64,000 nucleotides of DNA from CAYUYV01 sp964561475. Its GTDB lineage: Bacteria; Pseudomonadota; Alphaproteobacteria; JAJFIK01. Of the stretch, positions 25,748 to 34,830 are shown piece after piece; position 1 is the first letter of the stretch, and every line of letters starts with the position of its first letter. The notes below the pieces were generated by a model that saw only the letters and a program-made list of their open reading frames with translations, was not told where the DNA came from and made no database searches. Location: positions 1 to 64,000 of the forward strand of contig CAZLPU010000011.1 in the NCBI GenBank assembly GCA_964561475.1, given 5' to 3'. Both the position numbers and the translations under genes were made by a program.

Positions 25748-27376
25748 TCAGGAATCGGTGGCGGGCAGAAGGGCTGTGAGGGCTTCGATCCGGTCGGCTT
25801 CCTTCGGGGGCTTGTCCCAGCGCAGGCGGTGGACCCGGGGAAAGCGCATGGCGATGCCGGATTTGTGGCGCGGGGAGCGCTGGAGACCCTCGAAGGCGAT
25901 TTCCAGGACAAGGCCTTCATCGGGCTGATGAACCACCTCCCGGACCGGGCCGAAACGGGCGGTGGTGTGATTGCGGACGAATTTGTCGATCTGCTGGAGT
26001 TCCGCATCGGTAAAGCCGAAATAGGCTTTACCCACGGGAACCAGCACATCCGCTCCCTCCTCCAGGCGCCAGACACCGAATGTGTAGTCCGAGTAGTAGC
26101 TTGAGCGTTTGCCGTGACCCCGCTGGGCATAAAGGAGCACGGCATCCACAAGGAACGGGTCGCGCTTCCATTTGAACCAGTGGCCCTTCACCCGGCCCGG
26201 GAGATAGGGACTGTCCCCCCGTTTGAGCATGAGCCCTTCGATACCCTCCTCAGGCGGAGCACTGCGCAGGGTGGCAAGATCGTCCCAGCTTTTGAAGGAT
26301 AGCTGCTCTGACAGGTCTATGGCCTCGGGTTTCGCCTCTCCGATCCACCGGGCGAGTCGGGCCCGGCGTTCATCGAAGGGGCGGGGGCGCCAGTCCTCCC
26401 CCTCGAATGTGAGCAGGTCATAGGCCCGGATCATCACCGGATGGGAGGCCATGAGGCTGGCGGAAATGGTCTTCCGGTTGAGCCGTTTCTGGAGGTCGGC
26501 AAAGGGGGCCACGACCCCCTCCCGGGCCACCAGCAGTTCCCCGTCAATGGCGCCTTCGAAGGTGAGCCGGTCGAGCATGTCCGGGAAGGTCTTGGAAATG
26601 TCCTCGCCGCTGCGGCTGTACAGACGTTTGACACCGCCTTCACTGACCGCCTGGACCCGGATCCCGTCCCATTTCCATTCCGCGCGATAGGTGGTGACAT
26701 CGGCAATGGCAGCCTGATCCGGCTCCTCCAGGGGATGGGCAAGCATCACCGGGCGGAACGGGGCGGCCGCAGCGGTTTCCGGCTTGTCGGCCTTGCCCTC
26801 AAGCCAGGCGAACAAATCCGTGTAGGGTGGTTCAAGGCCGTGCCAGAGTTCCTCGATATCGTTGACCGCGACAGAACCGAATTGAGAGCCATACTGAGCA
26901 AGGGCAGTCTTGGCGAGCCGCGCGGATACCCCCACACGCAACCCGCCGGTAATCAGTTTGGCAAGGGCCCAGCGGCCCGTGGCATCCAGGCTGTCAAACC
27001 AGCCCGCGAGCAGGCCCGGCAGCCGCGCCTTGCCCGTGCCCTCCACGGTGGTGATGACATGGGAGAGGCGGGGCGGTTCGGGAAAGGTGCCGTCCGGGGC
27101 CGGCTGCTCCGGCCAGATCAGGGAAACGGTTTCCGCAAGGTCGCCGACATAGTCGTAGGAAAGCGCGAAAAGATCCGGATCCACCCGGTCCATGGCCAGA
27201 CCCCGCAGGATCGAGGGCTTGGCGGCCTTGAAATCCAGATCGCCGGTGAGTGCGGCCACGGCCCAGCCCCGGTCCGGGTCCGGCACGTCCCGGAAATAGT
27301 CCATCATAAGACGGAGTTTCCCGTTCCGCTGGGCCTGGGTGCTGAGACGGTCGAGAAGGACGGAAAAAGGCTTCAT
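25748..27376 (-). CDS. ATP-dependent DNA ligase of the ligase-associated damage response module
   Basis: A 542-residue nucleotidyltransferase that seals nicked DNA using ATP. The N-terminal DNA-binding domain (1-200) precedes the adenylation motif EWKWDGIR with the AMP-accepting Lys235. Further motifs are visible: IDGELLV (motif III-like), EGLMLKRGDSPY (motif IV), and GHWFKWKRDP (motif V), followed by an OB-fold. This matches the family annotated as cisplatin damage response ATP-dependent DNA ligase. Its start overlaps the stop of the exonuclease gene as ATGA, so the two are translationally coupled. It works with the exonuclease, the helicase and PdeM encoded nearby. Confidence 0.95.
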   Translation of the reverse strand: MKPFSVLLDRLSTQAQRNGKLRLMMDYFRDVPDPDRGWAVAALTGDLDFKAAKPSILRGLAMDRVDPDLFALSYDYVGDLAETVSLIWPEQPAPDGTFPEPPRLSHVITTVEGTGKARLPGLLAGWFDSLDATGRWALAKLITGGLRVGVSARLAKTALAQYGSQFGSVAVNDIEELWHGLEPPYTDLFAWLEGKADKPETAAAAPFRPVMLAHPLEEPDQAAIADVTTYRAEWKWDGIRVQAVSEGGVKRLYSRSGEDISKTFPDMLDRLTFEGAIDGELLVAREGVVAPFADLQKRLNRKTISASLMASHPVMIRAYDLLTFEGEDWRPRPFDERRARLARWIGEAKPEAIDLSEQLSFKSWDDLATLRSAPPEEGIEGLMLKRGDSPYLPGRVKGHWFKWKRDPFLVDAVLLYAQRGHGKRSSYYSDYTFGVWRLEEGADVLVPVGKAYFGFTDAELQQIDKFVRNHTTARFGPVREVVHQPDEGLVLEIAFEGLQRSPRHKSGIAMRFPRVHRLRWDKPPKEADRIEALTALLPATDS

Positions 27377-28485
27377 GGGGCCGTGTCCCCCGTGACACCG
27401 CCCGTTGCAGACGGCTTCTCTTGATCCTCCGTCTGATCGCTGTTGGCCTGCTGATCATCCTCTCCGCCGTCTTCCTCCCCGTATCCGACCAGGGACAGGG
27501 GGCGGGCGGTCAACCCTTTGACGGTGGCGGCGTGGCAGAGGGCGTCTTCCCGCCCGTGGGTCACCCAGAGTTCTTCCGGACCCACATCATCGACGGTTTC
27601 CAGCAATTCGTCCCAATCGGCGTGGTCGGAGATGATCAGGGGCAGTTCCACCCCTCTCTGGCGGGCGCGGGCGCGCACCCGCATCCAACCCGAGGCAAAG
27701 GCGGTGACCGGATCATTGAGGCGCCGGGACCAGCGGTCGTTCAACGCAGACGGCGGGCACAGGGTGATGCGCCCGTTGAAGGCTGCTTTCGGCTGGCCGG
27801 CGGCGCCTTCGAACGGACCCAGATCCTGACCCTGATCCTTGTACAGATCGAAGAGTTTCTTCATGGCGCCGTGGAGAACGATGGGCGCGTCATAGCCTGA
27901 GCGGCGCAACAGGGCCACCACACGCTGGGCCTTGCCCAGGGCGTAGGCACCGACAAGATGAGGCCTGTCGGGAAATGTCTCCAGGGAGGCGGTCAGTTTG
28001 GCCACTTCTCCGTCGGTATGAGGGTGGCGGAAGACCGGAAGTCCGAAGGTTGCCTCGCTGATGAACACATCGCAGGAGACAGGCTCGAAACCCACACAGG
28101 TCGGGTCTTCCCGGCGTTTGTAATCACCGGAGACCACGATGCGGCGCCCCCGATAGTCGATCACCGCCTGAGCGCTTCCCAGCACATGGCCTGCCGGGCG
28201 CAGCGTCACGGTGACGCCATTCAGATCGACTGTTTCCCCAAGGCCAAGTGTCTGGGTGCTGGCGGCGAAATCCGCGCCGTACCGCACAGCCATGATGGCG
28301 AGGGTCTCCGCTGTGGCTAGAACGCTCCGGTGACCCCAGCGCGCATGGTCCGCATGACCGTGGGTTATGACCGCACGATCGGAGGGGCGAACCGGGTCCA
28401 CATAGAAGTCCCCCGGCGGGCAATAGAGTCCCGCGTCGGTTGGATGCAGAATATCGTGGGCCGGGGGAGGGGAAACGTGCACCAT
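27373..28485 (-). CDS. Ligase-associated DNA damage response exonuclease (MBL/beta-CASP fold)
   Basis: A 370-residue metallo-beta-lactamase-fold nuclease. The metal-binding HGHADH motif is at 42-47 (ITHGHADHARWG), followed by VSGDYKRREDPT, which provides an active-site aspartate, and ISEATFGLPVF. It belongs to the Exo component of the Lhr-Lig-Exo-MPE repair module. Start chosen at ATG 28485 because the family begins with the LHPTDAGLYCPPGDFYVDPVRP segment near residue 13; the frame is open 32 codons further upstream, and the ribosome binding site is weak. It is coupled to the ligase gene by a 4-bp overlap and diverges from the small membrane-protein gene. Confidence 0.94.
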   Translation of the reverse strand: MVHVSPPPAHDILHPTDAGLYCPPGDFYVDPVRPSDRAVITHGHADHARWGHRSVLATAETLAIMAVRYGADFAASTQTLGLGETVDLNGVTVTLRPAGHVLGSAQAVIDYRGRRIVVSGDYKRREDPTCVGFEPVSCDVFISEATFGLPVFRHPHTDGEVAKLTASLETFPDRPHLVGAYALGKAQRVVALLRRSGYDAPIVLHGAMKKLFDLYKDQGQDLGPFEGAAGQPKAAFNGRITLCPPSALNDRWSRRLNDPVTAFASGWMRVRARARQRGVELPLIISDHADWDELLETVDDVGPEELWVTHGREDALCHAATVKGLTARPLSLVGYGEEDGGEDDQQANSDQTEDQEKPSATGGVTGDTAP

Positions 28486-28672
28486 GAAGCGGATCCGGAA
28501 GCGGTTGCGTGACGGCGGTCCTCGGTCCACCAAGTATGGAAAATAGAGTGATCGGCTTCCCAGGCGAATTGACCGGCCCAACAGGGGCTATCACAGGTTG
28601 GGTTCGGGACGGCACGGCGGGAGTTTTCAGGGGACGGGACATCACACGCGGGCGGACGTGGAAAGGCCGGAC

Positions 28673-29215
28673 ATGACTGACGAGCCTCCGAAAGGCGGTC
28701 CAGAGGATGGCGAGGATCACCACCACAGCGGACCTTATGAGCGCAAGCGTCTGCGCCGGTCCTGGTGGCGGCAAAAACCGAGGCCCAAGCGCAATGTCCG
28801 CCCGACCCCGGCCATGCCCCGCCCCCATGTGCGGGTCTGGCGCTGGCGGCTTCCCGTTCCACGGTCGCGCACGGGGCGTACTATATTGGGTGTGACATTC
28901 ATCGTGGTCGGCACCCTCGGCTTTGCCATGCCCGTTATCGGACTGTGGATGTGGGGGCCGGGGATGCTGATCCTGTCCATCGATTCCCATCGGGTCCGCC
29001 GGTTCCGCCGCCGGTCGGAGGTCCGGGCCATCCGCTGGTGGCGCAAGCGGCGGCGCAGGCGCACCGGGTCCAGGGAGGAGAGGACCAGGAAGGGTCGGAA
29101 CAGGACGGAGGGCCGGCACCCCGGTCCCGAACGTCCTGGCCCCAACAACTCTGGCCCCAACAATTCCGGCCCCGACAACACTGGTTCTGGCCACACACCG
29201 GACGACCCGTCCTGA
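28673..29215 (+). CDS. Small basic membrane protein of unknown function in the repair module
   Basis: A 180-residue protein that I do not recognise. The N-terminus is acidic and polar (MTDEPPKGGPEDGEDHHH), followed by an Arg/Lys-rich stretch with WWRQKPRPKR. It then has a hydrophobic hairpin at about residues 68-103 (GVTFIVVGTLGFAMPVIG, then WGPGMLILSID), a second Arg-rich cluster and a disordered tail of GPNNS-type pentapeptides. The ATG at 28673 follows GGAAAGG. It sits 24 bp upstream of the helicase gene on the same strand, so the two are likely co-transcribed. A membrane anchor or accessory for the repair module is an inference only. Confidence 0.7.
   Translation: MTDEPPKGGPEDGEDHHHSGPYERKRLRRSWWRQKPRPKRNVRPTPAMPRPHVRVWRWRLPVPRSRTGRTILGVTFIVVGTLGFAMPVIGLWMWGPGMLILSIDSHRVRRFRRRSEVRAIRWWRKRRRRRTGSREERTRKGRNRTEGRHPGPERPGPNNSGPNNSGPDNTGSGHTPDDPS
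29138..29193 (+). repeat. 15-nt tandem repeats in the small membrane protein tail
   Basis: Three 15-nt units (29138-29152, 29153-29167, 29168-29182) and a partial fourth encode GPNNS, GPNNS, GPDNT and GSG at the C-terminus. The units are strongly similar at the nucleotide level, which points to recent duplication. Confidence 0.8.
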
Positions 29216-29239
29216 CCACTCTTCGACTTGCAAGGTTCC

Positions 29240-31777
29240 ATGCCTTCCCGACGGACCAAGACAAAAACAAGCGCCACTCCTGCCAACATCGTTCTGCCGC
29301 CCGTGATCGGCGACTGGTTCACTGGCAGAGGCTGGACGCCGCGCGCCCACCAGCTTGAATTGCTGGAGACGGTGCGCGGCCAAGGATCGTCCCTACTGAT
29401 CGCGCCCACCGGTGGCGGTAAGACCCTGGCGGGGTTTCTGCCGTCCCTGGTGGATCTGGTGCAGCGGGAGGAGGAGACCCATCCTCAGCTTGGCGGTCTG
29501 CACACCCTCTACATTTCCCCCTTGAAGGCGCTCGCGGTGGATGTGGCGCGCAATGTGGAAACCCCCATCCGTGAAATGGGACTGCCCATCCGTCTGGAGA
29601 CCCGCACGGGAGACACGCCGGCCCATAAGCGCCAGCGCCAGCGCTCCACCCCGCCGGACATTTTGCTGACCACACCGGAGCAGCTTGCGCTTCTCCTGGC
29701 CTATAAGGACAGTGCGAGATTTTTCCGTAAGCTGAGATATGTTATCATCGACGAACTGCACGCCCTGGACAATTCCAAGCGCGGGGAACTTCTGGCCCTG
29801 GGGCTGGCGCGCCTGTCCCGGCTCTCGCAGGATCTGGTGCGCATCGGCCTGTCGGCCACGGTCCATGAACCCGAGCGGCTGCGCCGGTGGCTGGTGCCCC
29901 AGGCTGCCGGGGAGGTGCGGCTGGCGGCGGAGGTGCGGGGCCAGGGGGGCGCCGTGCCCCAGGTGGATGTCCTGGTCTCCCAGGCCCATGTGCCCTGGTC
30001 CGGACATACGGGCCGCCATGCCATGCCCGAAGTGTATGACGCCATCCGCAAGGCCAACACGGCGCTTGTGTTCGTCAATACCCGGTCCCAGGCGGAACTG
30101 GTGTTCCAGACCCTGTGGCGGGAGAACGAGGATGGTCTGCCCATCGCCCTTCACCACGGCAGCCTGGATGTGGAACAGCGGCGCAAGGTGGAAGCGGCCA
30201 TGGCGGAAGGCAAGCTCCGGGCTGTGGTCTGCACCTCGACCCTCGATCTGGGAATTGATTGGGGGGCGGTGGATCTGGTGATCAATATGGGGGCGCCGAA
30301 AGGGGCAAGCCGTCTTCTCCAGCGTATCGGCCGGGCCAATCACCGTCTTGATGAGCCCAGCCATGCGATCCTGGTGCCCTCCAACCGGTTCGAAGTGCTC
30401 GAATGCCGGGCGGCCCAGGAAGCGGCGATCCAGTCGGTTCTCGATGGGGCACCATCCCGGGACGGAGGGCTTGACGTGCTGGCCCAGCATGTTCTGGGCA
30501 TGGCCTGTGCCGAGCCGTTCTCCATGACCGGGTTTTATGAGGAAGTGGTGTCTGCGGAACCCTACCGGACCCTGACCTATGAGAGTTTCGAGCAGGTGGT
30601 GGATTTCGTGGCCTGTGGTGGCTACGCGCTCAGGGCCTATGACCGGTTCCGGCGCATCACCAAGACCCCGGAAGGCCTCTTCCGGGTCAGCCATCCCAGT
30701 GTCGCCCAGTCCTACCGCATGAATGTGGGCACCATCGTCCAGTCGCCGATGATGAAGGTGCGCCTGGGCCGGGGGGGAGGTGCGCAGAAGGCAGGGCAGG
30801 CCCGGGCCATGGTCCGCCGGGGGGGGCGGGTGCTGGGCGAGATCGAGGAATGGATGGTGGAGCAACTGCGACCGGGGGATACGTTCCTGTTCGCCGGTGA
30901 GGTGCTGCGCTTTGAAGGTCTTCACGAGACGGAGGTTCAGGTCACCCGGGCCACGGGGGAGGACCCCATGGTGCCTTCATGGCAGGGGGGCAAGTTTCCC
31001 TTGTCCACCTATCTGGCCGAACGGGTGCGGGAGATGATCTTCGTGCCTGAGCAGTGGGCGGCCCTGCCGGATCAGGTGCGCGAATGGCTTGAACTCCAGG
31101 GCAAACGCTCCCTTCTTCCCGGTCCGGAACAGATGCTGGTGGAGACCTTTCCCCGGGGCGGCAAGGAATATCTCGTGGCTTATCCCTTTGAAGGGCGCCT
31201 CGCCCACCAGACCCTGGGCATGCTGCTCACCAGGCGGATGGAACGGGCGGGTCTGAACCCTCTGGGGTTTGTGGCCAACGACTATGCCATTGCTGTCTGG
31301 TGCCTGCGCTCCCCGGCGGATCTGGACATGGCGGGTCTGTTCGACCAGGACATGCTGGGGGACGATCTGGACGCTTGGATGGCGGAGGCGGGGCTGTTGA
31401 AACGCACCTTCCGCTATTGTGCGGTCATCGCGGGGCTGATCGAACGGCGCCACCCGGGCAAGGAGAAGACCGGGCGGCAGGTCACATTTTCCTCCGACCT
31501 GATCTATGATGTGCTCCGCGCCCACGAGCCGGACCACATTCTTCTGAAAGCCGCCTGGCAGGACGCGTCCGCCGGTCTCCTGGATATCGGGCGGCTGGGG
31601 GATATGCTGCGCCGGGTTCAGGGCAGAATCGTCCACAAACATCTCTCCAGGGTTTCTCCCCTGGCGGTGCCGGTAATGCTGGAAATCGGCCGGGAACCGG
31701 TCTATGGGGCCGCAAGCGAAGCGCTTCTGGGTGAAGCGGCGGATGATCTGATTGAGGAGGCGGTCCGGCTTGACTGA
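29240..31777 (+). CDS. Ligase-associated DEXH-box DNA helicase (Lhr-like)
   Basis: An 845-residue superfamily 2 helicase of the Lhr-core type, an ATP-driven 3'-5' translocase. Walker A is APTGGGKT (55-62), the Walker B box is DELH in IIDELHALDNSKRG near residue 172, STLDLGIDWG is motif V, and RIGRANHR is motif VI near residue 363. The winged-helix and Lhr-specific C-terminal domains follow. The length matches the module's helicase. ATG 29240 is preferred over a TTG twelve bases upstream. The stop overlaps the PdeM start by eight bases. Context with the ligase, exonuclease and PdeM makes the assignment firm. Confidence 0.96.
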   Translation: MPSRRTKTKTSATPANIVLPPVIGDWFTGRGWTPRAHQLELLETVRGQGSSLLIAPTGGGKTLAGFLPSLVDLVQREEETHPQLGGLHTLYISPLKALAVDVARNVETPIREMGLPIRLETRTGDTPAHKRQRQRSTPPDILLTTPEQLALLLAYKDSARFFRKLRYVIIDELHALDNSKRGELLALGLARLSRLSQDLVRIGLSATVHEPERLRRWLVPQAAGEVRLAAEVRGQGGAVPQVDVLVSQAHVPWSGHTGRHAMPEVYDAIRKANTALVFVNTRSQAELVFQTLWRENEDGLPIALHHGSLDVEQRRKVEAAMAEGKLRAVVCTSTLDLGIDWGAVDLVINMGAPKGASRLLQRIGRANHRLDEPSHAILVPSNRFEVLECRAAQEAAIQSVLDGAPSRDGGLDVLAQHVLGMACAEPFSMTGFYEEVVSAEPYRTLTYESFEQVVDFVACGGYALRAYDRFRRITKTPEGLFRVSHPSVAQSYRMNVGTIVQSPMMKVRLGRGGGAQKAGQARAMVRRGGRVLGEIEEWMVEQLRPGDTFLFAGEVLRFEGLHETEVQVTRATGEDPMVPSWQGGKFPLSTYLAERVREMIFVPEQWAALPDQVREWLELQGKRSLLPGPEQMLVETFPRGGKEYLVAYPFEGRLAHQTLGMLLTRRMERAGLNPLGFVANDYAIAVWCLRSPADLDMAGLFDQDMLGDDLDAWMAEAGLLKRTFRYCAVIAGLIERRHPGKEKTGRQVTFSSDLIYDVLRAHEPDHILLKAAWQDASAGLLDIGRLGDMLRRVQGRIVHKHLSRVSPLAVPVMLEIGREPVYGAASEALLGEAADDLIEEAVRLD

Positions 31778-32525
31778 GCGTGCCGTAAAAACAAATCCGA
31801 GCCTGGAAGACATTCCAGGGCACGGCGCCATCCGGATCGAGGGTGTCACCCTGCTGGGCGATCCCCTGGGCGCCCTGATCTGGCCTGAAGAAAAGCTTCT
31901 GGTGGTCTCGGATCTCCATCTGGAGAAAGGCTCATCCTTTGCCCGTCAGGGGATCTATCTGCCGCCCTATGACAGCCGCATGACCCTCTCCCGGATTGTC
32001 GCTCTGTGCGCGGATTACAAGCCCGAGCGAGTGATCGCCCTGGGGGATTCCTTCCATGACACGGGGGCTGCGGCCCGTCTTGCCCGCCAGGATATCGAGA
32101 CCTTGCGGGCCCTGACCGGCGGTTGCGACTGGATCTGGATTGCGGGTAACCATGATCCGCTTCCGCCCACAGGCTTCGGCGGCCGGATCGAGGAGACCCT
32201 TTCCATCGGTCCCCTGACATTCCGCCACGAGCCCTCTGCCGGTCCCGCTGCGGGGGAAGTGGCCGGTCACCTCCATCCCTGTGCCAGTGTCCGGGTCCGG
32301 GGGCGGCGGGTGCGCCGGCGCTGTTTTGCCGGTGACGGAACCCGGCTGGTCATGCCCGCATTCGGGGCTTTCACCGGCGGCTTGTGCGTCCTCGATCCTG
32401 CCTTTGAGCCGGTCTTCCCTGACGCGTTTCAGGCCCATCTACTGGGTAAGGACAGGGTGTATGTCCTGGAACACCGTAAACTCGTTCCGGATCTGGCATC
32501 CCCGCCGTCGGTCTGGCGGATGTGA
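31770..32525 (+). CDS. pdeM: Ligase-associated damage response endonuclease PdeM (metallophosphoesterase)
   Basis: A 251-residue calcineurin-like phosphoesterase, the MPE member of the module. Metal ligand motifs are in the right order: SDLHLEKG (Asp48, His50), GDSFHD (92-97), GNHD (126-129) and GHLHP (His167, His169). The start is a TTG at 31770: it has GAGGAGG nine bases upstream, and the gene overlaps the helicase stop by eight bases, whereas the other in-frame starts lack a ribosome binding site. The enzyme would process DNA 3' or 5' ends for the ligase. It is the last gene of the plus-strand arm. Confidence 0.93.
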   Translation: MTERAVKTNPSLEDIPGHGAIRIEGVTLLGDPLGALIWPEEKLLVVSDLHLEKGSSFARQGIYLPPYDSRMTLSRIVALCADYKPERVIALGDSFHDTGAAARLARQDIETLRALTGGCDWIWIAGNHDPLPPTGFGGRIEETLSIGPLTFRHEPSAGPAAGEVAGHLHPCASVRVRGRRVRRRCFAGDGTRLVMPAFGAFTGGLCVLDPAFEPVFPDAFQAHLLGKDRVYVLEHRKLVPDLASPPSVWRM

Positions 32526-32562
32526 GGAGGCGTGGGTCTGCACCCCTGCCTGATTGGACGTT

Positions 32563-33057
32563 TTAAACCGTGCCGCTGAAAAACTGGGTGACCAGGACCC
32601 GGGCCAGGGCAACGGCGAGGGACGCGAGCACAATCACCGTCAGGGGGATACGCAGGCCGGGATACCAGGCGGGGGCGAGGTCGCGTCTGGTGGCTTGGAG
32701 ATCGGACCAGAGCAGTCCCGCAAAGGCCGCGGTCAGAAGCAGGAGTTGAATGGCCGGGGCCAGAGGATCATCAGGCCATAAAATCGTGGTGAGCAGGGCG
32801 GCCCAGGCGACGAAGGCCGGCGCGATACTCAGACCCAGCTGGGCAAAGCCGGTTTCTTCCGCCCGGGTCATGGCCAGACCCCAGCGGACACCGCCCATGA
32901 AGGACAGGATAATGGCCCCATAGGCCGCGAGGGCCGCCAGGGCTCTTGCATCCTCCAGCAGCCAAAAGGCCGTTGCGCCGACGGCGAAGGGCAGGGCACC
33001 GAGATACCCAAAGGTTGAGGCCGCGGCGGGAATGCGGCTGGTGGTCTGGTCGGCCAT
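32563..33057 (-). CDS. DUF3429 domain-containing membrane protein
   Basis: A 164-residue membrane protein with about five hydrophobic segments. DUF3429 features are FGYLGALPFAVGA near the start, the conserved ILSFMGGVRWGLAM, and two-helix bundles separated by the short DLQATRRDLAPAWYPGLR loop. The function is unknown. It converges on the PdeM gene with a 37-bp gap and diverges from the RND efflux operon across about 700 bp. Confidence 0.9.
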   Translation of the reverse strand: MADQTTSRIPAAASTFGYLGALPFAVGATAFWLLEDARALAALAAYGAIILSFMGGVRWGLAMTRAEETGFAQLGLSIAPAFVAWAALLTTILWPDDPLAPAIQLLLLTAAFAGLLWSDLQATRRDLAPAWYPGLRIPLTVIVLASLAVALARVLVTQFFSGTV

Positions 33058-33757
33058 GGCGGCATGCCTCCATTCAAGAACTAAGCTGGGGCCGGAACTG
33101 AGGTGCGGCGGGGACGGAGATCCAGATCCAGACCCAGACCCATGGGCAGATCTGTTCGGCGCTCCCGTGCCGGCACAATCCGGATCGAAGGGTGCCCCAC
33201 ACCCTTAAATTTGCACCGAAACCGCTTCAGGCAAAGCCATTGCCTTTGCCTGAAGCGCAATCCCGGCCCGGCGAGTGTGGGTGCCTGAAGACACCCTTAA
33301 CCATACCAGACACCATTCTTGGATGAGGCCGGGTGCACCGCCTCATCCGCAAGCTGAATACCCTGGTGCGTTATTGGGGCGTGTTGATTGGGGTGGCGGT
33401 GGCGTCGACTGTCGGTGCGCCGGGACAAATTGTCATAGGATGGAAAGGATTTGGAACCTTTTCTGCCACCGTTCAGAAAAGCGGCGTGATCAGTCCTGTT
33501 ATGCTAATTTCTAGCAAAACGATACTCATTGCACCTGATGACTGTTCCTTGGATCTATGGTGCTGATGAGGATTTGCGCCGTTCCCTGCGGGCCCCGTTC
33601 TGAGTTTATTCCGGCTCCGGCATTTCCGCTTTGTCCTGGCCACGCGCCAGGGTGGTGATCCGCCGGTTGATCGGCGGCAAAGAGGCAATAACCGGGGGGA
33701 CGCCAGGGTTCTGACATGTTAAGACCCCCGTAATTGGGAACTGGAGAGGGCTCAGAG
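33058..33757. other. 700-bp divergent intergenic region, hairpin-rich
   Basis: Lies between DUF3429 and the RND efflux operon and contains no supported gene. Structures seen are a 14-bp perfect hairpin (33223-33257) flanked by 10-bp direct repeats, a GGATGAGGC/GCCTCATCC inverted repeat (33321-33329 and 33340-33348), TGCTA-n5-TAGCA at 33502-33516, and CCGCCG-n6-CGGCGG at 33660-33677. The last two could be operators for the efflux genes. A GTG-initiated open frame of 77 codons at 33333-33566 resembles nothing. Confidence 0.5.
33223..33257. repeat. Perfect 14-bp stem hairpin between 10-bp direct repeats
   Basis: Arms CGCTTCAGGCAAAG (33223-33236) and CTTTGCCTGAAGCG (33244-33257) pair perfectly around a 7-nt loop. 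ACACCCTTAA occurs at 33199-33208 and again at 33291-33300, bracketing the hairpin. No T-run follows, so this is not an intrinsic terminator. A REP/MITE-like element is possible. Confidence 0.75.
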
Positions 33758-34819
33758 ATGCGAGTGTTATGGAAATATTTGATTGTGTTGGCCACGGTCG
33801 GGTCGGTTGCGGCATGCACTGAAGAACTCCCCGAACCGGACGCCCCCGCAGTGCGCCCGGCAAAAATCTTCGAAGTGAAAGAAAGCACGGTCGTCCGGTC
33901 GTTCCGCCTGCCGATGGTTGTGGGCGCGGCGGAAACCACGGTCATTGCCTTCCAGGTCGGCGGCCTCCTGCAGGAGTTGAGTGTCAACGAAGGCGAGGAG
34001 ATTGAAGCCGGCAAGCAACTTGCCCAGCTTGATCAGCGCAACTTCGAGAACGCTGTCTCCGTGGCCCGGGCCGAGTTCCAACAGGCCAGGGATGATTTTG
34101 CCCGTGCCCAGGAATTGATCCAGCGTGGCAATATCGCTCGCAGCACCTTCGATCAGCGCAGGGCGGCGGCGGACATTGCTCGGGCACGGCTGGACTCCGC
34201 AGAGAAGGACCTGAGCGACTCCACACTCTTCGCGCCCTTCAATGGCATCGTCGCCGATATCCATGTGGAAGCCTTTGAAACGGTCAGCGCGAGCCAGCCC
34301 ATCATGACCCTCCAGGGTGCTGAAGCGGTCGAGGCCGTGGTGCAGATCCCGGCTTCCATCGTGATCAATGCCGATCTGATCCAGCCCGTCGATCTCTATG
34401 TCGTCCTGGACGCGGCGCCCAATCTCCGGCTGGTCGCGACACTGAGCGAGACCACGGCCCTGGCCGATGCCCAAACCCAGACATTCGAAACCAAATTCTC
34501 GTTCGCCACACCTGAAGGCCTGACGATCCTGCCCGGCATGACCGGCCTGATCTATGGCCGTTACACCCTCGCCGGTGAAGATGGTGCGCAAACAAACATT
34601 CAGGTGCCGGTGAACTCGGTCCAGAGCGAGGCCGGCCAGACATATGTCTGGCTCGTGGATCCGGACACGCTGACCGTGACACGCCGGGATATCGTCCTCG
34701 GAGAGCCTGAAGGAGGCACGGTGACCGTGGCGGGCGGACTGGCCGCCGGCGATCAGATCATTGCGGCAGGCGGCACCTACCTGACCGAAGGCGCTAAAGT
34801 GCGTCGCTACGAACCGTAA
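33758..34819 (+). CDS. RND efflux periplasmic adaptor lipoprotein (membrane fusion protein)
   Basis: A 353-residue membrane fusion protein that links an RND pump to an outer-membrane channel. The N-terminal lipobox SVAAC places the lipidated cysteine at residue 20. Residues 55-85 form the first lipoyl half (VVGAAETTVIAFQVGGLLQEL), followed by a coiled-coil hairpin (95-155) and the second lipoyl half with LFAPFNGIVADIHVEAFETV, then beta-barrel and membrane-proximal domains. ATG 33758 is preceded by GGAGAGGG. It is 11 bp upstream of the pump gene, so the two form an operon that ends at the terminator at 37924. The substrate is unknown and no outer-membrane factor gene is adjacent. Confidence 0.95.
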   Translation: MRVLWKYLIVLATVGSVAACTEELPEPDAPAVRPAKIFEVKESTVVRSFRLPMVVGAAETTVIAFQVGGLLQELSVNEGEEIEAGKQLAQLDQRNFENAVSVARAEFQQARDDFARAQELIQRGNIARSTFDQRRAAADIARARLDSAEKDLSDSTLFAPFNGIVADIHVEAFETVSASQPIMTLQGAEAVEAVVQIPASIVINADLIQPVDLYVVLDAAPNLRLVATLSETTALADAQTQTFETKFSFATPEGLTILPGMTGLIYGRYTLAGEDGAQTNIQVPVNSVQSEAGQTYVWLVDPDTLTVTRRDIVLGEPEGGTVTVAGGLAAGDQIIAAGGTYLTEGAKVRRYEP

Positions 34820-34830
34820 GGGGCGGCGCC

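Noticed and set aside
33333..33566. 77-codon open frame with a GTG start in the efflux intergenic region
   Set aside because: No ribosome binding site, no family match and only a weak hydrophobic segment; left as non-coding.
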